A stretch of 64,000 nt of DNA, from assembly GCA_003169695.1 (NCBI GenBank), contig PNAS01000017.1:1-64000 (forward strand), given 5' to 3'. The translations under genes were made by a program, and so were the position numbers. Positions 1-9,654 of the stretch are shown in pieces (position 1 is the stretch's first letter; every line of letters starts with the position of its first letter). The notes under the pieces were generated by a model, which saw only the letters and a list, made by a program, of their open reading frames with translations, did no database searches and was not told where the DNA came from. Source of the stretch: Spartobacteria bacterium (GTDB taxonomy: Bacteria > Verrucomicrobiota > Verrucomicrobiia > Chthoniobacterales > UBA10450).

Positions 1-99
1 ACACCAACGCCGACACCAACGCCAACGCCAACGCCGATACCGACCCCAACGCCGACCCCAACGCCGACACCTACGCCAACCCCAACGCCTACACCCACG
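1..99 (+). repeat. Low-complexity Pro-Thr codon tract
   Basis: Alternating proline and threonine codons (CCN ACN) run from base 1 to the first module. Similar tracts recur at about 670-735 and 1297-1371. They form flexible linkers in the protein and slippage- or recombination-prone DNA. This is an ordinary interdomain linker, not a CRISPR array. Confidence 0.85.
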
Positions 100-1638
100 T
101 GTGCGCCGGGTACCTTTAATTTCGAGGGAAATTCGGCGACATCAGGGACGGCGGGGAATATTCGAACGTTTACGGCCAACGGTGTGACGGTTAACGCGAG
201 CGGATTCGGCCGAAAGGACAGCACCGGCGCATGGAGCACAGCCTGGCTCGGCTCGTATTCCCATGGGTTAGGGGTTACCGATACCGCCGAGGGCGATGGT
301 TCGAATAATCAACACGTGGTGGACAACATTGGCGGCTACCATGACTACGTGTTGCTTGAGTTTTCCTCGCCGATCGTAGTGACTCAGGCGTTCCTTGACT
401 ACATTTACGCGGGTCACAGTGATATGTCAGTGTGGATCGGCACAAAGACTAACCCGATTGGCAATCACAACACCTTGAGCGACGCCTTTTTGACCAGCTT
501 GGGGACCCGAGAGGACAACAACACGACCAGCACCGCCTTTTCACGGTGGGCGGTCTTCAATGCCGTTAACAACGTGGGCAACGTGATTGTCATCGCGGCC
601 AGCACAAGTACCACCACTCCGGATGACGGGTTCAAGATTCACAATCTCGCCTTCTGTCAGGGTGGAGCGCCCACACCGACCCCAACGCCGACACCTACTC
701 CTACGCCAACCCCAACCCCAACTCCGACACCCACGTGTGCGCCGGGCACCTTCATTTTTGAGGGAAATTCGGCGCTATCAGGGACGGCGGGGAATATCCG
801 AACGTTTACGATCAACGGCGTGACCGTTAACGTGAGCGCGTTCGGCCGAGTGGACAGCAACGGCGCATGGACCAGTGCTTACCTCGGCTTGTATAGTGGG
901 GGGTTAGGGGTTACCGATTCCACCGAGGGCAATGGTGACAACGATCGGCACAAGGTGGACAACATCGGCGGCAGCAACAACTACGTGCTGTTTGAGTTTT
1001 CCTCCCCGGTCGTAGTGGATCAGGCATACCTGGACATCATTGGCGCCGACAGCGATATGTCAGCGTGGATCGGCACGAAAACTGATCCGTTCCACAACCA
1101 CCTGACCTTGACCGACGCCCTTTTGGCCAGCCTCGGAACTCGAGAGGACAACTTCACGAGCAGCAACGCCCCACGGTGGGCGGACATCAATGCCGCGCAA
1201 AAGGTGGGCAACGTGCTTGTCATCTCGGCCCTCGTAGGGGACACGACGCCCGAGGACGCGTTCAAGATTCACAAGCTCGCCTTCTGTCAGGGTGGAGCGC
1301 CAACCCCGACACCCACGCCGACACCTACTCCTACTCCTACCCCAACTCCGACACCAACTGCGACACCAACTTGCCCAACGATCACCGTGAATCCATCCAC
1401 GCTTCCGAGCGGGGACAAGAGCCATTCTTACAGCCAAACCATTACCGCGAGCGGCGGCAGCAGCCCGTACACCTTCACGGTTTCAAGTGGCAGCCTGCCT
1501 GCCGGACTGACCCTCTCTTCCGGGGGAACGCTTTGTGGAACGCCCACCGTCTACGGCACGTTTACTTTCACGATTCAGGCGAAAGACTGCCATCAGTGCA
1601 CCGGCAACCGAGCGTACAGTCTTGTCGTTACGCGTTAA
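1..1638 (+). CDS. Modular secreted/surface protein with PT-repeat linkers and Ig-like C-terminus (5' end outside window)
   Basis: The reading frame is open from base 1 and stops with TAA at 1636-1638, so the N-terminus lies left of the window. Seen order: a Pro-Thr linker (1-99), a module starting at Cys (100-663), a second PT linker (about 670-735), a second copy of the module (736-1296), a third PT linker (about 1297-1371), then an Ig-like domain of the putative-Ig (He_PIG) type. Each module carries GLGVTD, a VDNIGG block, an LLEFSSP/LFEFSSP strand and an SDMS-WIGT motif, and ends FCQGG. This pattern resembles exosortase-dependent surface proteins of the XDP type, but no PEP-CTERM anchor is present. 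The Ig-like end has LPAGLTLSS and GTPT, typical of cell-surface Ig folds. The likely role is an extracellular or cell-surface protein; ligand unknown. Confidence 0.75.
   Translation, partial: TPTPTPTPTPTPIPTPTPTPTPTPTPTPTPTPTCAPGTFNFEGNSATSGTAGNIRTFTANGVTVNASGFGRKDSTGAWSTAWLGSYSHGLGVTDTAEGDGSNNQHVVDNIGGYHDYVLLEFSSPIVVTQAFLDYIYAGHSDMSVWIGTKTNPIGNHNTLSDAFLTSLGTREDNNTTSTAFSRWAVFNAVNNVGNVIVIAASTSTTTPDDGFKIHNLAFCQGGAPTPTPTPTPTPTPTPTPTPTPTCAPGTFIFEGNSALSGTAGNIRTFTINGVTVNVSAFGRVDSNGAWTSAYLGLYSGGLGVTDSTEGNGDNDRHKVDNIGGSNNYVLFEFSSPVVVDQAYLDIIGADSDMSAWIGTKTDPFHNHLTLTDALLASLGTREDNFTSSNAPRWADINAAQKVGNVLVISALVGDTTPEDAFKIHKLAFCQGGAPTPTPTPTPTPTPTPTPTPTATPTCPTITVNPSTLPSGDKSHSYSQTITASGGSSPYTFTVSSGSLPAGLTLSSGGTLCGTPTVYGTFTFTIQAKDCHQCTGNRAYSLVVTR
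100..1296 (+). repeat. Tandem duplication of a ~636-bp coding module
   Basis: Bases 100-663 and 736-1296 encode two copies of the same domain. They are also very similar at the DNA level; for example the stretch after each initial Cys codon differs at only a few scattered positions. The period from Cys codon to Cys codon is 636 bp. Duplication probably arose by recombination between the flanking PT-codon tracts, and further copies may lie upstream of the window. Confidence 0.85.
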
Positions 1639-1757
1639 TATGACGCATAGACACAGGTCCGGTGGGGCGCGCCTTGATGCGCAATAACATCGCCCCGAAC
1701 ATTGGGACCGGAGGAACTCGGCGCCGCCCGGTTCATCGCCCTGTCGAATACGCTCGG

Positions 1758-1782
1758 ACTAACGTTGAATCTGAGCGTTAGT
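1758..1782. repeat. Short inverted repeat between genes
   Basis: Seven-base arms ACTAACG and CGTTAGT face each other across an 11-base loop in the 258-bp gap between the surface-protein gene and the MFS gene. No run of T follows, so it is not a convincing intrinsic terminator. I see no other feature in this gap. Confidence 0.35.
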
Positions 1783-1896
1783 TGACCTTTGCGGAGCGCT
1801 TGGAAGTTCGAGCCCTGCATCGCGCAATGATGCATTCCTCCGCTCGCTGCGATGTTGTTGGCTTCAGTCGCCTCATAGTTGATAGGTCATCCTGAG

Positions 1897-3492
1897 ATGG
1901 CCAACTTTTTCCCACAGCCGTGTGACGCAGGGGTCATTCGTTCAGGAGCGGCGGCTGCGCCTTGTCCGCTAGTTTCGGCTCGCTGGATTTTGGCAGCGAC
2001 TATCCTCGGCTCGAGCATGGCGTTCATCGACGGTACGGCCGTCAATGTGGCGCTTCCCTCATTGCAAGCGGATCTAAACGCCACTGTGATCGACGTGCAG
2101 TGGGTTGTTGAATCCTATTCGCTGCTCCTCAGCGCCTTTTTGCTGCTCGGAGGTTCTCTCGGAGATCACTACGGCCGGCGCCGGATTTTTCTCGTGGGCA
2201 TAATGCTTTTCGCTCTTGCATCTGTCTGGTGCGGTTTCGCACCGAGCGTCGGTCAATTAATCGTCGCGAGAGCATTTCAAGGACTGGGCGGCGCGCTGCT
2301 TGTACCCGGCAGCCTCGCCATCATCAGCAGCTCATTCCGCGAGGAAGAACGCGGGAAAGCGATTGGGACCTGGTCTGGATTTACCGCGATCACTGCAGCC
2401 ATCGGTCCGGTAATTGGCGGCTGGTTAATTGAGCACCATTCCTGGCGCGCTGTGTTTTTCATCAATGTTCCGCTCGCTCTTTTCGTAATCCCTATTTCAT
2501 GGTGGCACGTTCCGGAAAGCCGTGATTCGACGGCAAAAGAGGGATTGGACGCCTGGGGCGCAACGTTGATCACCTTGGCTCTGGGTTCGTTCGTCTATGG
2601 GTTGATTGAATCTTCCCGCTTGGGCTTCAGTCACCCCGCCGTGCTCACGACGCTCCTCGGTGGCAGCTTTCTTTTTCTCGTCTTTTTGGTCTTTGAAGCA
2701 CGTGCGCGGAATCCAATGCTGCCCCTCGCACTGTTTCACTCGCGAAATTTCAGCGGCGCCAATCTGCTGACTCTGCTCCTTTATGGCGCCCTTGGAGGGA
2801 CGCTGTTTTTCTTCCCGCTGAATCTCATTCAGGTGCAAGGTTACACGGCGACCGCGGCCGGCGCTGCCTTACTCCCATTTATTTTGACGATCTTTTTCCT
2901 CTCGCGCTGGGCCGGCGGGCTGGTGCATCGTTTCGGAGCGAAAATGCCCCTCGTTATTGGGCCGGTCATCGCCGGCGTTGGATTTGCTCTCTTTATCATC
3001 CCGGGTGTGGGAGGTAGTTATTGGCGGACGTTCTTTCCGGCCGTCACGGTCCTCGGTCTCGGCATGGCGACGAGCGTCGCTCCGTTGACCACCACAGTGA
3101 TGAACGCGGTCGCCGAAAAACGCGTCGGGATCGCGTCGGGAATCAACAACGCAGTTTCAAGAGCAGCGGGGCTGTTGGCAATCGCGGCACTCGGAATCGT
3201 GATGCTGCACGCCTTCAATCGTTCTCTCGACCGTCGCTTATCTGTCATCGGGCCGTCCGCAGAAGTGCTCCGATCCCTTGATAGCCAGCGGGCCAACATG
3301 GCCGCCGCGAAGTTACCGAAAGAGATCGAGCCGGCGACGAGCAGCTCGTTGCGACAGGCGATCAACGAATCTTTTGTGCAAGCTTTCCGTCAGGTGATGC
3401 TGATTGGCACCGTGCTTGCCTTTGCCAGTGCGCTCAGCGCTTGGGTGCTCATCGATGGCAAACAAAGAATGGCCCACATCGACGATGACTAA
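1897..3492 (+). CDS. DHA2-family MFS drug:H+ antiporter (EmrB/QacA type)
   Basis: An inner-membrane major facilitator predicted to export drugs or other organic compounds using the proton gradient. Length 531 residues with many hydrophobic segments fits the 14-TM DHA2 subfamily. Seen motifs: AFIDGTAVNVALP in TM1 (about 42-54), the loop 2-3 motif A GDHYGRRRIF (about 89-98), and the antiporter motif C region starting GPVIGGWL near residue 170, followed by SWRAVFFINVP, typical of DHA2 pumps. I chose the ATG at 1897; an in-frame TTG at 1879 would add six residues, and neither has a strong Shine-Dalgarno. No membrane-fusion partner is adjacent, so it probably works alone or with distant partners. 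Substrate cannot be read from sequence. Confidence 0.9.
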   Translation: MANFFPQPCDAGVIRSGAAAAPCPLVSARWILAATILGSSMAFIDGTAVNVALPSLQADLNATVIDVQWVVESYSLLLSAFLLLGGSLGDHYGRRRIFLVGIMLFALASVWCGFAPSVGQLIVARAFQGLGGALLVPGSLAIISSSFREEERGKAIGTWSGFTAITAAIGPVIGGWLIEHHSWRAVFFINVPLALFVIPISWWHVPESRDSTAKEGLDAWGATLITLALGSFVYGLIESSRLGFSHPAVLTTLLGGSFLFLVFLVFEARARNPMLPLALFHSRNFSGANLLTLLLYGALGGTLFFFPLNLIQVQGYTATAAGAALLPFILTIFFLSRWAGGLVHRFGAKMPLVIGPVIAGVGFALFIIPGVGGSYWRTFFPAVTVLGLGMATSVAPLTTTVMNAVAEKRVGIASGINNAVSRAAGLLAIAALGIVMLHAFNRSLDRRLSVIGPSAEVLRSLDSQRANMAAAKLPKEIEPATSSSLRQAINESFVQAFRQVMLIGTVLAFASALSAWVLIDGKQRMAHIDDD

Positions 3493-3504
3493 GTCTGAGC
3501 TTCG

Positions 3505-3521
3505 GCGCGCAATCAGCGCGC
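3505..3521. terminator. GC hairpin between convergent genes
   Basis: GCGCGC arms around an AATCA loop lie between the stop of the MFS gene and the convergent antiporter gene, overlapping the latter's stop codon. There is no T-run on either side, so termination is only suggested by position. Confidence 0.3.
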
Positions 3522-4820
3522 GATTTCGAGTTCGCCGGTAGCGTCTGTGTCGGGCTCGGGCATGGGTTGATGGACGCCGGTGCCGACGAGCCGCTCGAAA
3601 AGGGGTGATGCCATGAGCGTGGTAATGATCGCCATGATGACCAGCGTGGCGAAGAGCCCTTCCGAGATGATACCGCGCTGAAGGCCGATGTTGAGAATGA
3701 TCAACTCCATCAGACCACGTGCATTCATCAGCGTGCCGATGCCGAGCGCTTCGCGATTCCCAATGCCGGTAGCGCGCGCGGCCAGCCAGCAAGCGACGCC
3801 TTTACCCAGCACTGCCGCGACGAGCACCGCGCCGCACATCATCCAAAGGAATCCGGTATTGAGCAGGCCTATTTTCGTGTTCAAGCCAGAGTAGGTGAAG
3901 AAGAGCGGAAGCAACAACGCCACTGTGAGCGGCTGAATGCGCCCAATGATATCGCGCGCCACAACGCCGCGCGGCATTGCCGCACCCATAACGAATGCAC
4001 CGAAGACCGCATGCAACCCAATCAGATCAGTGAACCAGGCACCGAGCGTCATGAGCGCCAGCGCCACGGCGAGCCCGGCGTCGGTAAGCGCACCGCCTTT
4101 TATCAACCACCCTTTCGCCCTAACGAGGAGGGGCCGCACGATCAATAACGTGAAAGCCACGTAGACCGCACCGCCGCTGATGTTCACCAGCGCATGACTC
4201 CAGTTGTTTTCGAAGCTGGCCAGCACCACGGCGAGGAGACACCAGGCGGCCGCATCATTGATAGCACCTGCACCCAGCGCCACCGTCCCAATGGTGGTGC
4301 CGGTTAGCTTCTTGAAATGAATGATCCGCGCGAGCGTTGGAAATGCGGTGATGCACATCGAAGCGCCTACGAAGAGCATTGCCTCCATGAGCGAGGTTCT
4401 CTTTGGAAATAGTTCCGTGTCGTAAAAGAGAATCCAAGCAAGCCCGGCGCCCAACACGAAAGGTGCACAGATCCCGGCCACGGAAACCGCAATCGAGCTC
4501 TTCAATTTGCGCCGCACAAGGTCGAGGCGGAATTCCATTCCAACGACGAACATGTAAAGCGCCAGGCCCAGCTGCGCTGCGGGGAAGAGATAACTCTGCG
4601 TGTCGCGCATCTTCTGGGCGGTGTCCCATGGGAAAAGCCAATGCTGCGCCTCCGGCCAGAGCAGACCGAAAAGCGACGGCCCAAGCAGCACACCGGCCAA
4701 CATCTCCGCCACGACCGGTGGTTGGCCGCAACGCAGCGCGATGGCGCCCACCAGCCGGCAGAAGAGGATAATGACGGCGAGCTGGAGGAAAAACTGGGCG
4801 GCAAGATGCGCGTTGTTCAT
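3513..4820 (-). CDS. CPA2-family cation:proton antiporter (Na+/H+ exchanger domain)
   Basis: A 435-residue polytopic membrane protein of the monovalent cation:proton antiporter-2 type (KefB/NapA-like transmembrane domain). The whole length is hydrophobic helices, with an early PPVVAEMLAGVLLGPSLFG segment and a GAINDAAAW segment, which matches the ion-binding discontinuous-helix region with conserved Asp residues. There is no C-terminal TrkA-N nucleotide-binding domain, so it is shorter than KefB/KefC. Starts at ATG 4820, stops at 3513, and converges with the MFS gene. It probably helps pH or Na+/K+ homeostasis; the ion cannot be assigned. Confidence 0.88.
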   Translation of the reverse strand: MNNAHLAAQFFLQLAVIILFCRLVGAIALRCGQPPVVAEMLAGVLLGPSLFGLLWPEAQHWLFPWDTAQKMRDTQSYLFPAAQLGLALYMFVVGMEFRLDLVRRKLKSSIAVSVAGICAPFVLGAGLAWILFYDTELFPKRTSLMEAMLFVGASMCITAFPTLARIIHFKKLTGTTIGTVALGAGAINDAAAWCLLAVVLASFENNWSHALVNISGGAVYVAFTLLIVRPLLVRAKGWLIKGGALTDAGLAVALALMTLGAWFTDLIGLHAVFGAFVMGAAMPRGVVARDIIGRIQPLTVALLLPLFFTYSGLNTKIGLLNTGFLWMMCGAVLVAAVLGKGVACWLAARATGIGNREALGIGTLMNARGLMELIILNIGLQRGIISEGLFATLVIMAIITTLMASPLFERLVGTGVHQPMPEPDTDATGELEIAR

Positions 4821-4978
4821 TGGAGCAATTATGTGGCTTGCCTTCTACCGGCAGCGCCGATTGTAGCCTAATTGGACTGAATTACGCAACCCTCTTGTCT
4901 CCGCTTCCACCGGCCAGCCGGAGCACAGTAGGACAAGAGCCTTGCACCGGCGACAATGAGGCCGTTTGATGGACGAGC

Positions 4979-6634
4979 ATGCGAAAATTCAGTCCGGCCA
5001 TGGTCGCGGCGCTGCGTGGGTATCGGCGAGCCGACCTTTTTGCTGACCTTGGTGCGGGGCTGACTGTCGGGTTAATCGCCCTTCCTCTGGCGATTGGCTT
5101 TGGCATCGCATCGGGCGTCACCCCACAACAGGGACTTTGGACAGGAATCATCGCGAGCCTTGTGGTTGCGCTGCTGGGTGGCTCCCGGTTTCAAGTCGCG
5201 GGACCGACAGGGGCATTTGTGCCGGTCTTGTTCTCGGTGGTCGCGATGTATGGTTACGGCGGACTCGCCCTCGCCACGATGATGGCGGGCGTGATGCTGA
5301 TCCTTCTCGGCGCGTTGCGAATGGGAAAGCTGCTCAAGTTCTTCCCCTACCCGGTCGTGGCGGGGTTCACCAGCGGCATTGCCGTCATCATTTTTTGCGG
5401 GCAATTGAATGAATTTCTCGGGCTCGGTCTCAAAATGCCAGGACACGTCCCGCAGCAAATCGTCGCGCTCGCGAGCCGCCTGCACAGCATCAACTGGCAG
5501 GCGTTTGCCATCGGCGCGCTGACCCTCGCAATACTCTATGCGTGGCCACTCTTAACCAGGCGCGTGCCGGCGAGCATTGTCGCCGTGGTCGTGGCGACCG
5601 TGGTCGCGCACTTCGCCGGCTGGCCAATCGCGACGATCGACAGCCGCTTCGGCGGCATACCAGCAGGGCTGCCCGGTTTGCATTTTCCCACCGTGTCGCT
5701 CGAAGCGATGCGTGACTTGATGGGACCCGCCTTTACCATCGCCGCGCTTGGCGCCATCGAATCACTGCTCTCAGCCATGGTGGCCGACGGCATGACCGAT
5801 ACGCGCCACGACCCCAACCAGGAGCTGATGGCCCAGGGCATTGCGAATGTCCTTTGCCCGATCGCGGGTGGCATCCCCGCTACGGGAGCAATCGCGCGCA
5901 CGGCGGCGAACATTCGCACGGGAGCACGCACCCCAATCTCGGCAATCATCCACGCGCTGGTTCTTCTCACGGTGGTGTTTCTGGCCGCGCCGCTGGCCGG
6001 ATACATTCCACTGGCCGCGCTCAGCGCGATCCTCCTCACGGTCGCGCTGCGCATGGCTGAGCTGCACACCTTTATCGAGTTGTGGCGTGGACCGCGCGCG
6101 GATTTCGGAGTACTAGTCGCGGCTTTCTCGCTCACGGTCGTGTTCGATCTCACGATCGGCGTCGGCGCCGGTCTCATCATGGCGGTAGTTCTTTTCCTCC
6201 GGCAGATGGAGGAGGTAACGCACGTCCGCCTCGTGACCGCCGAAAGCGAAGACGCGGGGACCGGATCGCACAGCATCCGCGGCAAGGACATCCCGTCGGA
6301 CGTAATTCTTTATCGAATAGAAGGGCCGATGTTTTTTGCCGCCGCCGAAAAGCTCGACATGGCTTTGCGCGGCTCGGGCGGCAAGCCGCGTGTCGTGATC
6401 TTCCGGATGCGGAGCGTCCCGGCAATGGATGCCAGCGGCCTGCACGCATTCGAGGGCGCAATCGAAAAGCTGCGCCGCGACGGCATAGAGATCTTCCTCA
6501 CCGCCGTCCGGCCGCAACCGATGAAGGTCATGTTCGAAGCCGGTCTGGCCGAACGGGTCGGCCTCGATCGCTTTTGCGCCGACATCGATCAGGCGCTTGT
6601 CGCTGTGCGTGAGCTTCTATCGACTCGAATCTAA
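4979..6634 (+). CDS. SulP-family inorganic anion transporter with C-terminal STAS domain
   Basis: A 551-residue inner-membrane carrier of the SLC26/SulP family, which moves sulfate, bicarbonate or related anions. The N-terminal about 410 residues are membrane helices. Seen: an early helix with GLTVGLIALPLAIGFGIASG, the PVAGFTSGIAV segment, and a cytoplasmic STAS domain over roughly 435-545 with the DASGLHAFEG loop that resembles the anti-sigma-antagonist phosphorylation site. Start ATG at 4979 is preceded by a GGACGAG purine stretch. Neighbouring genes are other transporters on different strands, so no operon partner indicates the substrate. Confidence 0.9.
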   Translation: MRKFSPAMVAALRGYRRADLFADLGAGLTVGLIALPLAIGFGIASGVTPQQGLWTGIIASLVVALLGGSRFQVAGPTGAFVPVLFSVVAMYGYGGLALATMMAGVMLILLGALRMGKLLKFFPYPVVAGFTSGIAVIIFCGQLNEFLGLGLKMPGHVPQQIVALASRLHSINWQAFAIGALTLAILYAWPLLTRRVPASIVAVVVATVVAHFAGWPIATIDSRFGGIPAGLPGLHFPTVSLEAMRDLMGPAFTIAALGAIESLLSAMVADGMTDTRHDPNQELMAQGIANVLCPIAGGIPATGAIARTAANIRTGARTPISAIIHALVLLTVVFLAAPLAGYIPLAALSAILLTVALRMAELHTFIELWRGPRADFGVLVAAFSLTVVFDLTIGVGAGLIMAVVLFLRQMEEVTHVRLVTAESEDAGTGSHSIRGKDIPSDVILYRIEGPMFFAAAEKLDMALRGSGGKPRVVIFRMRSVPAMDASGLHAFEGAIEKLRRDGIEIFLTAVRPQPMKVMFEAGLAERVGLDRFCADIDQALVAVRELLSTRI

Positions 6635-6643
6635 GCCTGCGAA

Positions 6644-7075
6644 TCACTCAACGTTTGATGGTCCGCTGATACGCAACGCACGCCTGTCCTCGACCCGATA
6701 TCGAATCTTTACCGAAACATGCCGGTGGACTCGATAGGTAATCGAGACTTCGCGTGAATCGGCTGACCATCCGGCGTCAAACGCATCGGCCCCGGTATTA
6801 AGCGTATCCTTAATCTCTTCCAGTGGGCCGACCTTTTTCCCTGTCCGCGCGTCCATCAGGTAAACATGAAAGTGGTCGTAGCCGAGTTCACCTTCGCCGT
6901 CTGTGGCGATGGAGTACTGTCCGCTGGCGAGCATCCGTTATTAGCCACGACGTATTCATCCGGCTTGTGGGTGTAGTTTAAGGTTGCGTGAGCTGAGGGC
7001 GCCAGGCAGAAGCTGAACGTTAGAAAGCAATTACCGAGGGACGAAAGGCTTGCGATTCCGCAGCCTTTCCGTCAC
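6644..7075 (-). pseudogene. Frameshifted remnant of a small secreted protein
   Basis: An intact frame (ATG 6934 to stop 6644, 96 residues) has a TolB-like segment GWSADSREVSITYR but no signal peptide. Just upstream, in another minus-strand frame, lies a signal-peptide-like stretch (CFLTFSFCLAPSAHA) followed by ATLNYTHKPDEYVVANNG, which would lead naturally into the second frame around 6935. The signal-peptide frame has no ATG, GTG or TTG start; a GTG at 7075 is in the frame of the downstream part. The simplest reading is one exported protein broken by one or two indels. It could instead be an expressed 96-residue cytoplasmic protein. Confidence 0.5.
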
Positions 7076-7087
7076 AAAAACCCCCTA

Positions 7088-7990
7088 ATGGGAATACATG
7101 TCGCCCGGAACGGACAACAGCTGGGGCAATACTCGGTCGACGAGATCCAACGCAAGCTCGCCGATGGAACGCTTTCGCCAACAGACCTGGCCTGGCACGA
7201 AGGCGCCGCGGGATGGGCTCCGCTTTCCAGCATTGCCGGCGTGACAATGCCAGCGGGACCTGCGATGCCGATTTCTCCTCCGCCCGCGCCCTCCCCAGCG
7301 CCAAGCGCATATCCGCCGTCTCCCGCACAAAGCGGCGCGGGCGGCATCGCGCCTCAACCTGTCCAGAGTTACAAAGGGATGGCTATCGCCAGCTGGATCC
7401 TGCTCGGTCTCACCACGCTTTTATCGATCGTTCCGGTGCTTGGTTTCGCTGCCTGGTTTCTGGCCTTCATCGTTATTCCCGTGGCGTTCATCCTAGCGAT
7501 CGTAATTCTGACACGTGGCGGAAAGGCGCAGGGAATTCTCATTCTGATCACTTCCGTGGTCGTCCTGCCGGTGTTCATACTTGTCGCGTCGCTCGCGTCG
7601 ACTCTTATTCTGGGCGCTTCCGTAAGCGAGCGTGAGAAAACGCAGGTGAAGCTGATCGTGGAAAACCTGCGCACATTATCCAACGCCAAAGCGAAATGGA
7701 TCGCGCAAACAAAGGTAACGGATGGCACAAGGGTGACGGTGGCGGGGCTGACGGGTTACTTGGACGGCAAGGAGGTGAAATCGATCGTCGGCGAAATCTA
7801 TGACCCAAGGCCAGTAGGTCAGGAACCAACCGCGACACTGCCCGTGACGAAATCGCTCGGGAGCCATAAAAAGGGTGCGGTCCTTGCCGTCAGTGGATCC
7901 TCTCTGGCCGCAGACACAACGTCTTCGTCAGCAGATTTGGAAACAGAAGACGAAGCGCCTTCACCGACCGCAAGCCCCCAGAAGCTGTAG
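7088..7990 (+). CDS. GYF-domain membrane protein
   Basis: A 300-residue protein of unknown role. Residues 1-50 form a GYF_2-type domain (starting MGIHVARNGQQLGQYS, with LAWHEGAAGWAPL), a peptide-binding fold often fused to bacterial membrane proteins. A Pro/Ser/Ala-rich linker (about 56-90) follows, then two to three hydrophobic helices (about 97-180) of the kind found in DUF4190-like proteins. The C-terminal about 110 residues are soluble, with a charged coil and a Ser/Thr/Glu-rich tail. GYF domains bind proline-rich peptides, so the protein may recruit a partner or its own linker. ATG at 7088; transcribed alone. Confidence 0.75.
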   Translation: MGIHVARNGQQLGQYSVDEIQRKLADGTLSPTDLAWHEGAAGWAPLSSIAGVTMPAGPAMPISPPPAPSPAPSAYPPSPAQSGAGGIAPQPVQSYKGMAIASWILLGLTTLLSIVPVLGFAAWFLAFIVIPVAFILAIVILTRGGKAQGILILITSVVVLPVFILVASLASTLILGASVSEREKTQVKLIVENLRTLSNAKAKWIAQTKVTDGTRVTVAGLTGYLDGKEVKSIVGEIYDPRPVGQEPTATLPVTKSLGSHKKGAVLAVSGSSLAADTTSSSADLETEDEAPSPTASPQKL

Positions 7991-8588
<598 letters not shown>

Positions 8589-8772
8589 TTGAGTTTTCCT
8601 TTCTTGGGCTGGTGGATGCTGTAAGGGTGTGGCGCTTTTTCTTTGGCTTAGGGAGGGCCGGCAGTCGAGCACAGTGATGGGTCTTTAATTCATTTCGGGT
8701 GCCGCGCTTCAGCTGGTCTCCTTGGGCGGCTGCCGCTCTTGAAGTTGAAACGGCGACACGTTCTTAGAAGCT

Positions 8773-9654
8773 TTGAGTCCAGTGATTATTTTTCACGATC
8801 CGCACTGCATTAATTACTCCGCGCCCGGGCACCCAGAGCGGCCGGCGCGGATCACGTGCACTGTTCAGCTGCTGAAGGATCGGCACCCGGAGTGGGAATG
8901 GCGCGAGCCCCGGCTCGTTGATGAGACAACCGTCCTGCGCGCACATTCACGCAAGCATCTCGCTCAGATTCGCGACGCGACGCTCAATTTCGATGCGGAC
9001 ACGCCAGCTTATCCCGGGATCTTTGGACATGCCGCAAGGGCGGCGGGTGCGGCAGTGGACACGGCACGCGAGGCGATACGAGGGCGGCGCGCCTTCAGTT
9101 TGATGCGCCCACCGGGTCATCACGCGACGCGCGATCGCGCCATGGGGTTTTGTTATTTCAGCAACATCGCGCTCGCCACTCTCGATGCGCTCGCGCATGG
9201 CGCGGAGCGGGTGGCGATCTGGGATTTCGATGCGCACCATGGTAACGGGACCGAAGACATCGTCGCGAACAATCCGCGGATCGCGTTCGCCTCCATTCAC
9301 CAGTTTCCGGGCTATCCAGGAACCGGAACGCGCTCGTTTGACAACATTCACAATTTTCCGGTCGCACCGCGCACGCCGCGCTCGGTGCATGTCGCCGAGG
9401 TGCGCCGCGCGCTCGATCAGCTCGTGACATTCCAGCCCGACCTGCTCCTCGTTTCCGCGGGCTTCGATGCTTATGCGGGCGATCCGATCACCGGGATGAC
9501 ACTCGAACCGGAGGATTTCGCGACGTTCGGTGAGTGGCTCCGCGAAACGAATATTCCGGCGGGCGCGATTCTCGAAGGCGGTTACAGCGATGAATTACCG
9601 GAACTCATCGACGCCTTCTTGAGCAGGTGGATCGCGCGCTCCGTCGCGCGATGA
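8773..9654 (+). CDS. Histone deacetylase superfamily protein (arginase/deacetylase fold)
   Basis: A 293-residue zinc amidohydrolase of the HDAC/acetylpolyamine amidohydrolase superfamily. Bacterial members deacetylate acetylpolyamines or acetylated protein or small-molecule substrates. Seen motifs: HPERPARI near the N-terminus, PPGHHATRDRAMGFCYFSN with the catalytic His pair, DFDAHHGNGT carrying zinc-ligand Asp and His, and SAGFDAYAGDP carrying the second Asp ligand. The start is TTG 8773 (a GTG at 8782 is possible). The last nine codons (RWIARSVAR) and the stop region are supplied by a dispersed repeat (9625-9652), so the native C-terminus was probably overwritten. Substrate unknown. Confidence 0.88.
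   Translation: MSPVIIFHDPHCINYSAPGHPERPARITCTVQLLKDRHPEWEWREPRLVDETTVLRAHSRKHLAQIRDATLNFDADTPAYPGIFGHAARAAGAAVDTAREAIRGRRAFSLMRPPGHHATRDRAMGFCYFSNIALATLDALAHGAERVAIWDFDAHHGNGTEDIVANNPRIAFASIHQFPGYPGTGTRSFDNIHNFPVAPRTPRSVHVAEVRRALDQLVTFQPDLLLVSAGFDAYAGDPITGMTLEPEDFATFGEWLRETNIPAGAILEGGYSDELPELIDAFLSRWIARSVAR

Noticed and set aside
1-740. Possible CRISPR-like tandem array in the PT-codon tracts
   Set aside because: Units are short, irregular Pro/Thr codons in frame inside a protein; there are no spacers and no cas genes.
5536-6291. 251-residue minus-strand frame over the SulP gene
   Set aside because: Low-complexity Ala/Ser/Thr shadow of a clear transporter gene.
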